Assembly: GCA_905221605.1 (NCBI GenBank)
Contig: CAJNDS010002599.1
Location: forward strand, 185,001-247,000
Length of the DNA: 62,000 nucleotides
Reading direction: 5' to 3'
Source: Symbiodinium natans
Lineage: Eukaryota > Sar > Dinophyceae > Suessiales > Symbiodiniaceae
The notes beneath the pieces were generated by a model. It saw only the letters and a program-made list of their open reading frames with translations. It did not search any database and had not been told where the DNA came from. The position numbers and the translations under genes were made by a program. Of this stretch, positions 1 to 11,225 are shown piece after piece. Position 1 is the stretch's first letter. Each line of letters begins with the position of its first letter.

Positions 1-2310
1 CACTGCTTAAACACCAAATCCCCTGAATTCTAAGCTTTCAGTTTAGACCCTAAACCCTAAACCCAAAACCGAGTTTAAGCTCGATCCCCCAAACCACAAA
101 CTGAAACCCAAGCTCTTCGGGGGTCCCTGGCCCCAGTCTAGACCTAAGCCCCACAACCACCCCCAAAAAAATCAGTTACACACACACACACCCACACGCA
201 CGCATGCACGCACTCACGCATTCTCATGGTGCTGATTTTTTGGTGTCTATATGTGGACAAGAAGTCATTGTAAGACGGCCTCTATTATTTAGGGTACCCA
301 AAAGGGGGTCAGAATTAAAAGAAATGGCCATATGAACAAATGACTCACTCGCGAGGCCCGCGTTTGGGGCTTCCAATTCAAGATGGCTACATCAAGGACC
401 CGCGTCCGAAATACCCCAAACCCCAAACCCCAAACCCCAAACCCCAAACCCCAAACCCCAAACCCTAAACCCTAACTTAGGGCTTAGGGTTTAGGTAGGG
501 TTGAGGGTTTAGTAGTACACAGTCCACCCTACTCTCTCGGCGAGGGTAGCTGCGATTCTCCCGGCCCCAGGGCTTCTTGGGCTTCGGGTTCGGGCAGTTG
601 AGCCCTAAGCCTTGAGCCGTAAACCCTAAACCCTAAACCCTAAACCCCCAACCCCCTAAACCCTATAGGGTTTTCGGTATTCTCGTGATGATAGGGGTAG
701 CGTGCCTAGGAGCAACGTTTTCCCTGCTTTCTTCTTGTAGTGCTTGTCTCCCTGGTCAACACCGTCATGGTTAAGACTTAGGCTGGGTCTTGGAGTACTA
801 TACTTTAATACTTTTTTTGGTTCTGGTTTCCTATGATAGCTACTTATACCTGAAAAGTATATACTTCTTTTTTCAGGGTCTACTCCAAAGCTAAGTTAGG
901 ATGTAAGGGTGCAGGTGCCGTGGTTGAAGCGGGATGGCGCTTCCTGTTTTTTTTTGATAGGTTACCCAAAGAGCCCAATACCCCTTAATTAAGGAATGCA
1001 GCTTAAATCATATTAAGGATCCCTATATCAATTAAGCAAATAAGCCTGAGCCCAAAAGGGTCTATGGGTTCGGAATTAGACTAGGACCGGGAGTAGGCCC
1101 CTTGTTTTCCTTTGTTTAGGGTTGGGGTTCCTTTATAACCCCCTTAAGACCAAAAAGGGCACCCTTTCTGTTCCTAGGTTACTCCTGGGTCTAGTAGAGA
1201 GTGTGGCAACGCACCCTTACACAAAGGCAAGCGAACCTTGCCCTAAACTTGGCGGCCTCAGTGTGTATCAATGGGGACCCTTCGGCTGACCTTGTCGGCA
1301 TGTTGCTAAAACCGAAGGGATAACCCTAAACCCAAAACCGAAGCCGGAAGCCCTAAACCCTAAACCCTATACCCTATACCCTATACCCTGAACCCTAAAC
1401 CCTAAACCCTAAACCCTAAACCCTAAACCCTAATCCCTAAACCCAATTTTGGGGTTGTTGGGTTGTCTACTCAGGCACTCAAGAGCCGCGAAATACGGGA
1501 CCCCTAGAAGACTAAGAGAACCCCCCAAAATAGCAGGACTCCCTTTTCAGAAGGACCCCAAGAAGGTAAACCCTAAACCCTAAACCCTAAACCCTAATTT
1601 CGCAAACCCCCCTTTTGCGGAGGACAGCATCCAGGGCTGGATTTGCGGGGGAGCTCGGCCTGCGGCAACTTCGGGGTTGTCGGGTTTAGGGCTTAGGGCT
1701 CAGGGTTTAGGGCTCAGGGCTTAGGGCTTATAGGGTTTAGGGCTTAGGGCTTATAGGGTTTAGGGCTTAGGGCTTATAGGGCTTATAGGGCTTAGGGTTT
1801 AGGGCTTATAGGGTTTAGGGTTTAGGGTTTAGGGCATTATAGTGTTTAGGGCTTACAGGGTTTAGGGTTTAGGGCTTATAGGGTTGAGGGTTTAGGGCTT
1901 ATAGGGTTGAGGGTTTAGGGCTTACAGGGTTTAGGGTTTAGGGCTTAGGGTGTAGATTTTATTTTTCGAAGTGCCCAGCCAGACACGGGTTCTGGGTTTA
2001 GGGCTTGGGGCTTAGGGTTCGAAGTACCCTAAACCCCTGATCCTCCAAGAAGGGGTTGCAGCTAAGGCCTTCGACCCTGACAACCTGATCCCCAAGGCCT
2101 GAGTCATAGTTGCATGCCCTAAACCCCAAACCCTAAACCCTAAACCTTAACCCTAAACCCTAAACCCTAAACCCACCTTAAGGCGGAAGATCTGTACCCA
2201 AACGTCTAACACATGAAGATTCCCTGAGCCCTATGAACCTTCAGCCTTGAGCCTAAGCTGGCCCCGAACTCGGCTTGGGGCCCAGTGCCCTCAAGTGGCC
2301 AAGAGTGAGA

Positions 2311-2572
2311 GGGTTTAGGGTTTAGGGTTTAGGGTTTAGGGTTTAGGGTTTAGGGTTTAGGGTTTAGGGTTTAGGGTTTAGGGTTTAGGGTTTAGGGTTT
2401 AGGGTTTAGGGTTTAGGGTTTAGGGTTTAGGGTTTAGGGTTTAGGGTTTAGGGTTTAGGGTTTAGGGTTTAGGGTTTAGGGTTTAGGGTTTAGGGTTTAG
2501 GGTTTAGGGTTTAGGGTTTAGGGTTTAGGGTTTAGGGTTTAGGGTTTAGGGTTTAGGTTCTAGGGTTTAGGG
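2311..2572 (+). repeat. Interstitial telomeric array (TTTAGGG)n
   Basis: About 37 near-perfect copies of TTTAGGG, the longest uninterrupted telomere-type array in the window. Unrelated sequence follows on both sides, so it is internal and not a chromosome end. Confidence 0.97.
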
Positions 2573-2812
2573 CCGAAACCGTTTAAACCTATCAACAACC
2601 TTTCAACCCCAAACCCCTAACAACGCCTAAACCCACTAAAAACCATCCACAACTCTGTAGCAAATGGGAAGCCCCAAATGGAGGTTTACGAACATAGGGG
2701 ACCCTAAAGCAGACCCCCGAAATAGTAGGATACCCTTATAATAAGGACCCCAAGAAGGTACCCCCAATTTCGTAAACCCCCCAAAGCCCTCCGAGGCTCT
2801 CCGAACTTCAAG

Positions 2813-2881
2813 GGGAACGCCAATGTCTTCTGCAACATCAGTGAGGGCAACATCAGCCACGGCTGCGAGGCCCGAAAGCTC
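2813..2881 (+). CDS. Candidate Cys-rich micro-exon
   Basis: An AG precedes 2813. The frame then reads GNANVFCNISEGNISHGC followed by EARKL. The string NANVFC recurs as TANVFC at 42803-42820, and the C-N-x-H-G-C pattern recurs at 45334-45377, which is why I treat it as coding. No donor site is certain. It could be one exon of a long, finely split gene, or a chance open frame. Confidence 0.3.
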
Positions 2882-3178
2882 CAAACCCTGTAAACCCGAA
2901 ACCCTTAACCCTAAACCCTAAACCCTAAACCCACATGAACCCTGAACCCTAAACCCTAAACCCTAGCCCTACACCCCAGAAGCCCCTTAAAAAAACGCCT
3001 ATAAGCCCTCTCAAGCTGCCTAGAATTTAAACGCTTTCTTGAACCCTCAAAACAAACCTCGGAGCCCCAAAACACCCAATCCCTAATTTCAAAGGTACCA
3101 AAAAGGGTCCATAGTTTGGATCCGCACCTCCCCCCCCCCCCCTTGGCAACACGAAGCCTAGATAAGACAAGAAGCCTT

Positions 3179-3250
3179 ACCCTAAGGGTTCAAGTACTTA
3201 TATCGCATAGACTTGGGCCTCTTAGGGGGTTTCCTATATAGTAGCTTTAG
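3179..3250. repeat. Truncated relative of the palindromic element at 5502-5610
   Basis: Shares the central segment (ACTTGGGCCT, then TCCTATATAGTAGCTTTAGGG) with the palindrome at 5502-5610 but lacks its full right arm. Confidence 0.6.
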
Positions 3251-3294
3251 GGTTCAAACCCTAAATCCTACACCCTCAACCCCTCCCAGCACAG

Positions 3295-3372
3295 GCGCAG
3301 TGCTTCTATTCCGGATGCACTCCCATCGAGGTGTGTCGCGACCCCGAGTGGGCGTTGGTGGTCTTTGCACCC
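3295..3372 (+). CDS. Candidate Cys-rich micro-exon
   Basis: Open frame reading AQCFYSGCTPIEVCRDPEW, with three cysteines in 14 residues, after an AG at 3292-3293. It is flanked on both sides by CCCTAAA-type repeats. The string GTGGTCTTTGCACCCCAAAC at its end is repeated at about 3400, so part of this island was duplicated locally. No homologous family recognised. Confidence 0.28.
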
Positions 3373-3872
3373 CAAACCCTAACCCTAAACCCTAAACAGT
3401 GGTGGTCTTTGCACCCCAAACCCTAAACAGCTAAACCCGAAACCGAAACCCTAAACCTGAAGCCCGAAACGCCTAAACCTGTCACTTCCCAGATCCTCGC
3501 TGGCACCAGGGAGTGGCATGTGGAGGCTTACGAAAACAAAAGACCCCCAATCTAGGTCCCCAAATTTTAGGGTTTAGGTTTTTCGGTTTAGGGTTCAGGG
3601 TTCAGGGCTCAGGGTTTACCTTAGGATTACGGGTCCTGCTCGAACGAAGCCTCCGTAGAGCAGCAGCAGCCCTTCAAGATACTGGGAGCCGGGTGAACAG
3701 AAGCAAGTCGAGGGTTTAAGGTCGGGGCCTTTAAGGGTCAATGAGATTTGGGACCCTAAACCCAAGACCCTAAACCCTAAACCCTAAACCCTAAACCATG
3801 AGACTGGATAGCGATGCATCTTCGAATTCTGCAGACATCTGCATAGACTATACGTGGAGGTTGCCTTTGGGC

Positions 3873-4015
3873 TACTTGGAGGTTCAGGGTACTTCGTAAC
3901 CCATTCTAAGTGTAGCTATAACCCACATATAATCCCCTTAAGTACCCTAATGGGGTCATATTGGGTTGGAACTACAGTTATAATTGGGTTACTAAGTACC
4001 ATGAACCTCCAATTA
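3873..4015. mobile_element. MITE-like element, family A
   Basis: Starts TACTTGGAGGTTCAGGGTAC and ends GTACCATGAACCTCCAA, an inverted pair. The interior has the family signature: TAACCCA, a run of TAAGTGTAG..TATAACCCAC, CCCCTTAAGTACCCTAAT, then ATTGGGTTACTAAGTACC. Similar copies lie at 13190, 14223, 19108, 19278, 33571, 34073 and 46778. No protein is encoded, so it would be non-autonomous. Confidence 0.75.
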
Positions 4016-4439
4016 TTGGTGTTGAGGTTTGAACTCGCGGCTCGAGCCCGCCATCGACGCTTGCATGTACAACGCTGCTCGCCTGGGACTGGTTACTAAT
4101 GATATTCCCTTAGGGTCCTTTAAGAATTATCCTATAATGACCCCCCAAAACCCTATTCTAGCTCCTAAGGCTCTTATAGTACCCTAAACCCTACACCCTG
4201 GAGACGTTCTGGTGGTAAGATGTGCTTGGCCCCAAAACAACAGCCAAGCTAGGTTTCCTTTTGCTAGAGTTTCCCGGTGTAAGGCGCAACCGTGATTCCT
4301 ACTCCAGAAAGTCCTAAACCCTAAACCCCAAACCCTAAACCCTAAACCCTGAACCCCAAACCCCAAACCCCAACCCTAAACCCCAAGCCCTAAAGCCCAA
4401 AGACTAAGCTTTCAGACCCAAAGCCGACATCAAGTTCTA

Positions 4440-4556
4440 GGATGCCCAGCAGTACCCTTGTTCCCCCCCTTTTTTTTTTTTTTTGGGGGGGGGGGGGGGG
4501 TTCGGTTCCCTTGGAAACCCTGTAGGCAAAAAGGGCGCCGCTTGTTCTCCTAGGTT
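4440..4556. repeat. Interspersed repeat, family D copy
   Basis: Begins GATGCCCAGCAGTACCCTTG, has a homopolymer T/G stretch in the middle, then GGTTCCCTTGGAAACCC, AAAAAGGGC and CCTAGGTT. It matches copies at 1080, 6245, 50817, 58247 and 60927. Confidence 0.65.
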
Positions 4557-4589
4557 GTTTAGGGTTTAGGGTTCAGAGTTTAGGATTTA

Positions 4590-5190
4590 GGGTTTAGGGC
4601 TGACTACATACACAAGGCGATATCTAAAGTTTCAACATATACACGTGTATATTCTATTTTTGGGTCGGAGGCGATGCGCTCAGAGTTCGTGCAACTAACA
4701 GCAGTGTAACTTTAAATCGATGGAGCCACATTCGAAGTCATCGATGATGCTGCTCAGAACCTGGCCACTTTACATGGATTTTGCCTTGCCATAAGGCTGG
4801 TGGTTTGCGGGTAGGAGGTCTCCTCATGTGAACACGCGGCTGGGCGCCAGAACTCGTGCCTGGGTTCGAAGGCAAGGCTTCCTCGGCCTCCTACTTGTTC
4901 TCGCAGTGGTGAGGCGAGTTCACTTTGCTGTGGAACATCCAGGTGGCTCTTGCTTGGAGCATGTTGCGTGGACAAAGCCACTGCTCGAGATGCCACTTCA
5001 TGTGGGATGCCGTTAAAAGACACATGTAATCGATAATCATGATGGAAAGGGTACATTGTGCGCTGGAGACTAGGCTCAAGAACTGCATGGCAGAGCACAG
5101 CAAAAGTCCACAATTGTAGGTTCCCAACAACATACTATGATGCTGGGCAACTCGAGGCAAGGAAAAGAACAAGTGTCTACTTTGGGAGCA
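4590..5190. other. Repeat-free island, no gene called
   Basis: About 600 bp without telomeric repeats. Overlapping open frames of 60-120 codons exist on both strands, but none has recognisable motifs and none is clearly preferred. It could hold exons of an unrecognised gene. Confidence 0.4.
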
Positions 5191-5501
5191 TTTAGGGCTT
5201 ATAAGGTTTTAGGATCTGAGCCTTAGGGTTCAGGATTTTGGGTTTCGGGCTTCTGGGGTTGTCTGGGCCTTCTTGGCTTTGGGGGTCCTTTTCGGGTTCC
5301 TACATAAATTGGAGCCTGTTTCCATTTAGGGTACTCAAGAAGGGCCGTCGTTTGGTAATCCCTAAAGCCTAAGCCCTAAGTTAGAGCCTCTAAACCCTAA
5401 ACCCTCTAGACTCCTATACCCTGGAGGCCGAGAAGCTTGTGCTGAGTCGACCCAAGCTGGGTTTAGGGTTCAGGGTTCAGGATTTTAGGGTTTTGGGTTT
5501 A

Positions 5502-5610
5502 CCCTAAGGATCCATGTACCTATATAGTATACACTTGGGCCTTAAAGGGGTTCCTATATAGTAGCTTTAGGGCCCAAGTATACACTATAAAGGTACATGG
5601 ATCCTTAGGG
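5502..5610. mobile_element. Palindromic MITE-like element, family E
   Basis: The left arm CCCTAAGGATCCATGTACC pairs with the right arm GGTACATGGATCCTTAGGG. Pairing extends inward through TATACACTTGGGCC / GGGCCCAAGTATA, leaving a central segment of about 30 bp. The whole is a near-palindrome of about 109 bp with no coding capacity. Confidence 0.85.
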
Positions 5611-6424
5611 TTAGGAATTTGGGGAACCAAGCCAAAATCGCCATGAAGATGCCCTGAGGTTCTGTTTCTGTTAACGGCACGACCGGTTAAGCCGAAGAAA
5701 ACGGCCCTAAGTTAGCCCTACACCCCAAGAGAAGATCTTGTGGGTCCCTCAACCCTAAACCCTAAACCCCAAACCCCAAACCCCAAACCCCAAACCCCAA
5801 ACCCTAAACCCTAAAACCTAAACCCTAAGCCCTAAACCCTAAGCCCTAAACCCTAAACCCTACACCAAACCCTGCCAAGTTCAGGCTACGGGATGCAATG
5901 GGCTCCTGCCACTCCCCCAGTCAGGAGCTTTCTTGGGTGTATATAGGGCTTGGAGGGTCTGGGGTTTAGGGTTTAGGGTTTTGGGTTTAGGGTTTAGGGT
6001 GGTTTGGGGATTAGGGTTTAGGGTTTAGGGTTTAGGGTATAGGGTTTAGGGTTTAGGGTTTAGGGTTTAGGGTTTAGGGTTACCCTTGTGAACCCTCTTC
6101 TGGCTCTCTTAACAGTGATCTTATTCAGAGGGTCCATATCCCCAAGGGTCCCCCTAATCCTATCCCTAGCCTGCTGGGCACGCTGAGGAAGCTGGGGCCT
6201 TGTGAACTCAGCAATTAAGATTACTGGGGCCCAGAGTAGCCCATGATGCCCTTTTTCAGCTTTAGGAGCCCCTTAAAACCAAAAAGGGCCCTCTGTTTCC
6301 TAGGTTACTCTTGGGTCTAGTGCGTTTAGAAGTCTTAAATGACTTAAGGGTTCAGAGGTTCAGGGCTTTGGGGCTTAGGTTTTCAATGGTCTCCTTAGGA
6401 GTTTGACTGGCCGTTGTAAAGTCT

Positions 6425-6592
6425 TTTTGGAATGGGGTTAGGGTTTAGGGTTTGGGTTTAGGGTTTAGGGTTTAGGGTTTAGGGTTTAGGGTTTAGGGTT
6501 AAGGGTTAAGGGTTAAGGGTTTAGGATTTAGGGTTCAGGGTTTAGGGTTTAGGGTTTAGGGTTTAGGGTTTAGGGTTTAGGGTTTAGGCCTA
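6425..6592 (+). repeat. Interstitial telomeric array, TTTAGGG with TTAAGGG variants
   Basis: About 24 units, mostly TTTAGGG, with a few TTAAGGG and TTCAGGG units inside. Confidence 0.95.
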
Positions 6593-7014
6593 GGATCCAG
6601 ATTAGGCCCTTATTCAATTCCTTTTTCAGGGCTTGCTAGGCTCCTTCAAACCAAGAAAGTCTCCAGGATTTAGGTTTCCTTTTGGGCCCCGGGCCCTAAA
6701 CCTTGCAAACCCTAAACGCTGCCTTCGCCTTAGCCTCATCCAGCCGAACCCCTGAGGTGGGCAAACCTGCCCAAACCCAGCTTACAGGTAACATAAGGGG
6801 GCTGAATAACTGTTAATAGGGCTTTGTTATAGTATAATGATAAAGGGACCCTAAGGGAATCTTCTTAGTAATTATTCCGACCCCTTTCTTAGGGCCCAAA
6901 CCCTACACCCTAAGCCTTAATTCCCCCCCCCCCATTCTTGTGAGCTGCATTATACGCACCCTCGATAGGTTACAAGTATTGTAGCTTAGGTTATAAGTCC
7001 CTGAACTACCCAGA

Positions 7015-7112
7015 CCTTCCAAAACCCCTTCACCAAGGAATATACCCTAATTCATCATAAGAATCCTTAGTATAAATTAGGGTATATTCCTTAATTAAGT
7101 GGTTTTGGAAGG
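7015..7112. mobile_element. Palindromic MITE-like element, family B (orientation 1)
   Basis: Arms CCTTCCAAAACCCCTT and AAGTGGTTTTGGAAGG pair, continuing through AAGGAATATACCCTAAT / ATTAGGGTATATTCCTT. The 25-bp centre TCATCATAAGAATCCTTAG.. is not self-complementary. It is found reverse-complemented in the copy at 61872-61981, so the two copies sit in opposite orientation. Confidence 0.88.
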
Positions 7113-7256
7113 TGGGTACACTTTGTAGAGTTCATCCGAACCGTAAACCCTAAACCCTAAACACTAGAACCTCAAGAACCCAAAGCCGGCCAAGCCCCTA
7201 ATAACCGCTAAACCCCTAAACCCCAGAAACTCTAAACCCTAAACCTCAACAACCCC

Positions 7257-7411
7257 CCTAAACCCTAAACCCTAAACCCTAAACCCTAAACCCTAAACCC
7301 TAAACCCTAAACCCTAAACCCTAAACCCTAAACCCTAAACCCTAAACCCTAAACCCTAAACCCAAACCCGAAACCCGAAACCCTAAACCCTAAACCCTAA
7401 ACCCTAAACCC
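7257..7411 (-). repeat. Interstitial telomeric array (CCCTAAA)n
   Basis: About 22 units of CCCTAAA, with two CCCGAAA variants near the right end. Confidence 0.95.
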
Positions 7412-7432
7412 TCGAAGATCCTCGAGTCGAAG

Positions 7433-7491
7433 CCAGGCCCGACCGCTTCTGCGAGATCGGCTGCGCCGGGGGCCCGTTCTGCCACCTTCGG
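7433..7491 (+). CDS. Candidate Cys-rich micro-exon
   Basis: Between a CCCTAAA array and a TTTAGGG array. The frame reads ARPDRFCEIGCAGGPFCHLR, with three cysteines in 11 residues. The C-x3-C-A-G spacing resembles GTCTIGCAGHYVG at 48079-48145. GC-rich, unlike its repeat flanks. Confidence 0.3.
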
Positions 7492-9366
7492 GGTCTAGGG
7501 TTTAGGGTTTAGGGTTTAGGGTTTAGGGCTTAGGGCTTAGGGTTTAGGGAATCACGGTGTTTAGGGGGTTTACGGGTTTTAGCTTAGTGGTTTTGAGTTT
7601 AGGGGGGTTAAGGGGTTTGGGTTTGGGAGTTTTGGTGTGTTTAGGGCGGCGGGGTTTAGGGATTTAGGGTTGACGTTTAATTATTGAGTTTCGCAAGCTA
7701 TCTGTGCACTCCTAAAACGGGGTATGCTCGGAGGCCCTTCTGACTTAGTACGCCGGGTTAGTAAGGCGGGTTATGGGGATTAAAAGAGGTTTTTCAGGGG
7801 ATGCTAGAAGTACACTTACTATGTCAAAAGAGCTTCCCAGTGCTTGGGTGCCCAAAAGTAAACAAGGCATCTTGACCTTTCTCCCCCCCCCCCCCCTCCC
7901 CGGTTTAGGGTTTAGGGTTTAGGGTTTGGGGTTTGGGGTTTGGGGTTTAGGGCGAAGCCCTTGCGCAATGACTGGGGTGCCACTGGCTTCCCCCCCGCTT
8001 TTCGGGGTCAGGTTGCCTTCTGAGGGCACCAATGCACTCTTGGGTTACTGGAGATTCCTAGCCCTAAGCCCCCAAACCTTTCGAAAGAAAATTAAACCTT
8101 TTGGGTGTCCTTATTTAGTAGGAAAAAGAAAGTTCAGCCTTTTTCCACCTTGGTTATTGGAGAATTCCCCCTTAGTTGTTGGAGAAGTAAGTTCGAAGTA
8201 ATATAGGGGTCGGAAGAATTACAAATAATTTTCCCTTATGGTTCCTTTGTAATTATACTACAAAAACATCCAAAACCCTATTCTAATTATTCAGGCCCCT
8301 ATATTGCAAGAAGCCGCGCTCCCAGATGCCGCCCTATGTGGGGACCACGACGGTCGCCAGCTGCCAAGAAACTGCACGGCCCATCAACAGGCCGGACGAT
8401 CAGAACTCGTCGATGGGGGGCTTTTGGGGGCTTTGCGGGTTTGAGGGGCTTTGGGGGTTTTAGGGGCTTTGCGGCTTTTTAGGGGCTTTAGGGGCTTTTT
8501 CGGGGCTTTAGGGGCTTTGGGGGTTTTATGGGCTTTGCGGGTTTCAGGGCCTTTAGGGGGGCTCCAGGGTATGAGCGGTTCGGTTTCGGTGTGGGAGGGC
8601 ACACCGCAAGAAGCTCCAAGCCCTCAGGGCCGAAGGTCGAAGGCTTGCTCTCAAAGAGCCCAATGCCCCTGAATTAAGGAATCTACGACCCTAAACCCTA
8701 AACCCGAAACCCTAAACCCTAAACCCTAAACCCCAATCTTCCTCAACTCTGATTGAGGGTCCCGATAGAAATTCAGCTAGATTCCCGAAGTTAGGGACTT
8801 TGGGCTCTTTGGGTCTAAGTTTGGTTTTTTGGTGTTTCTTTATGGGTGTAGGCTTTCGAGCTAAAGGAGGCTTGACCTTTTTGCCCTCCCAAACCTTATG
8901 GAATTCTTAAGAGTTGGGTTCAAGGGGGTAGGTACCTAGGGAACCTTAGGGAAGCTTAGGGAAGCTTAGGGGGCCTTCGGGAGTACCAGGGAGCATTAGA
9001 GGACCTTGGGTTACATACCCCCGTTGCGCCCCTCCCTCAAGAACCCCAAACCCTAAACCCCTAAACCCTAAACCCCTAACCCCTAAACCCTAAACCCGAA
9101 ACCTTAAACCCAAAACCCTAAACCCTAAACCCTAAACCCTCCCTTAAAGAACCCTATAACCAACCTCACCGCGTTTTAGGGTTCAGGTGCAGACAGCCCG
9201 AGGCGTCTCCTCGAAAGTGCCTCACCGGAGGGTCCCTGTTTAGGGTTTAGGGTTTAGGGCCGATAGCCCAGCCTCCCCGCAGTATACTTGCTGGGAATTC
9301 GGCGGTACCTTGTGTACCCACAAGGGATCATATTAGTACCTTGTGACTTTGAATTTCCCCCTTATC

Positions 9367-9438
9367 CTAACAGTCCAAGAAAAGGGACTATACTACGGGG
9401 GGGGGGGGGTGTACTATAATTCCTTTTAAGGACTGCTA
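9367..9438. repeat. Inverted-repeat element, family F
   Basis: CTAACAGTCC..AAAAGGGACTATA on the left pairs imperfectly with TATAATTCCTTTTAAGGACTGCTAG on the right, around a G-homopolymer loop. A relative lies at 15935-15994. Confidence 0.6.
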
Positions 9439-9526
9439 GTATCCCCATCAAAGAATCGGACAGTGTAGAGTAGAGCCATCCGCCCATGGGCCCAGAACGA
9501 GCCAATCGGATCCCGTGCTGATCAAG

Positions 9527-9581
9527 ACGGATCCAGTCTGCACCTGTCCGGAAGCCAAGCTGCCAGAAAGACTTTCTGGGG
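9527..9581 (+). CDS. Candidate Cys-rich micro-exon
   Basis: Frame reading KTDPVCTCPEAKLPERLSG, with a C-x-C pair, in a GC-rich island between telomeric blocks. Supported only by composition and the repeated pattern of such islands. Confidence 0.22.
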
Positions 9582-10363
9582 TGCAGGGTAGTGGGTTTTG
9601 GGTTTAGGGTTTAAGGTTAAGGGTTTAGGGTTTCTTTGGGTTTAGGGTTTAAGGTTTGGGGTTTGGGGTTTCGGGCCTAGGGCTTCGGAGTCTACCCCTA
9701 AACCCTAAACCCAGCGTTGCAGCGTTTTGCTGTGCGGAAACCCAAGCCCTAAGACGACGTGTCGAAAGTGTGGCCACCTAGCCTTAGTGTTGAGGTGCAG
9801 GTGTAGTAGCCCTTAATGGTCCTTGGGGACCAAATGAACCCTAAAATTGGGGCCATCTACCCTACACTACTATAATAATCTCTCTTAAAGTATACCAACT
9901 TCGTGGGTCGAAGTATCCGTGCCTTCGTGCGCGGAGCCGATTTAGGTGCTGCAGGGACCTTGCCGGACCATTGAATCCATGCCAAAAGGGACCTCCTACT
10001 ACAGCAGTCAAAAACCCGCATCTGGGAGATGAACATGTATTGATGGATATTTCTTTTTGCAGAGCGTGCCTGAAACTGTGAGGCCCAGATCCGATGGAGC
10101 CAAGCCGGCATGTTTTCGATGCGGGCCTTACATCTCGAGAAGACGGTTCATAGCCAGGTAGTTCTGGTAGGGTTTTGATTCTCCTTTGGAAGTACAACAT
10201 GCCTTGCAAAAGGGGTTTTTAGGGCTTTTAGGGCTTTTGGTGTTTTAAGGGCTTTTCGGGCTTTTAGGGTTTTCAGTAATTTTAGGGCTTAGGGTTTTTG
10301 GGAGCCCTCAACCCTAGAAGCTAACACCCGAAACGCCTCAACATTCGAACCACCGTGTGGCAG

Positions 10364-10437
10364 GCACGAGGGCTACGTCAAGGTGGATGGCGTGTGGCAG
10401 TGCGACGAGGGTTATGCCGGCAACGCCGGGATTCCTG
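10364..10437 (+). CDS. Candidate Cys-rich micro-exon (GY..C..GY.G module)
   Basis: A CAG precedes 10364 and a GTAGAT donor follows 10437. In frame it reads HEGYVKVDGVWQCDEGYAGN then AGIP. The pattern G-Y-x4-G-[WF]-x-C-x2-G-Y-x-G matches the island at 59163-59244 (SGYAIENGQFVCAAGYVG). Both islands begin with one nucleotide of a split codon. This resembles half of a sushi/CCP or EGF-like extracellular module. It is one of the best candidates for a real exon in the telomeric mosaic. Confidence 0.45.
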
Positions 10438-10737
10438 GTAGATGCACAGGGGTTCAGGGTTTGCGGTTCGGGGCTCATCAGCTATAGCTACGACTGGCTT
10501 AAGAACCGCCCCAAGCAATGACAATGTTCTTCCTTGTACAGGTAATTCAGGGATTGTTATTCTTCTTTTTTTTGCCCGGGGGTTTAGGGTTTAGGGTTTA
10601 GGGTTTAGGGTTTCGGGTTTAGGGTTTAGGGTTTAGGGTTTAGGGGGGTGGGGGGGTTCTTGAACAAATAGTAGATAGGCAGTACCCTGAACCCTAAACC
10701 CTAAAACTTCATGCGTTCCCCGACTACCCCGCCTCTA

Positions 10738-10845
10738 TACTAGCCCCCCGTAGGTTCCCCCCATGATTAATGCTATATTAAGGCTATATAGGGATAATTA
10801 AGCCCAATTAAGGTTATTTAAGGGGTGGAACCTAGGGGTGGTAGT
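10738..10845. repeat. Imperfect palindromic element
   Basis: TACTAGCCCCCCGTAGGTTCC on the left pairs with GGAACCTAGGGGTGGTAGTA on the right, around an AT-rich centre with TTAAGGCTATATAGGG and CCAATTAAGG. No other copy seen. Confidence 0.6.
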
Positions 10846-11139
10846 ATACAGTAGGGAAGCCCATGAAAACCTTCTAGAGGCTTTGCAAGACATGTGCCGG
10901 CTCCGGTGATACTAGCGTGGTACGAAGGTGTGCAGATGGCTCTCAGACGTAGGCTCACACGCAGAAACAACCCTAAACCCTAAACCTCAAAGCCCCCAGC
11001 CCCATGCCGTATTGTGTGTAAGCTAGATTTTTCAGGCCCCTACGCTTTCCACGAACTGGGGAACCCAAGAAGAGCGCCTAACGCCCAATCTTCTAAATCC
11101 TAAACCCGAAGCCCCAAGCCCCAAGGCCTAAACCCTGAG

Positions 11140-11225
11140 CCCTAAACCTTAAACCCTAAACCCTAAACCCTAAACCCTAAACCCTAAACCCTAAACCCTA
11201 AACCCTAAACCCTAAACCCTAAACC
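11140..11225 (-). repeat. Interstitial telomeric array (CCCTAAA)n
   Basis: About 12 units, followed immediately by a GC-rich island. Confidence 0.95.

Larger units (their letters stand above)
1..4590. other. Telomeric-repeat mosaic, left part
   Basis: The sequence is mostly blocks of CCCTAAA or TTTAGGG and close variants (CCCCAAA at 417-465, GGGCTTA at 1684-1945), in both orientations. They are separated by 100-600 bp of other sequence. That sequence includes MITE-like fragments (961-1055, 1080-1195, 3179-3250, 3873-4015), a short CA run (178-200) and small Cys-rich exon-like islands described separately. Open frames here are short and mostly run through the repeats, so I call no ordinary gene. 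Confidence 0.85.

Noticed and set aside
2311-2572. True chromosome end
   Set aside because: Unrelated sequence continues on both sides and similar arrays lie throughout the window.
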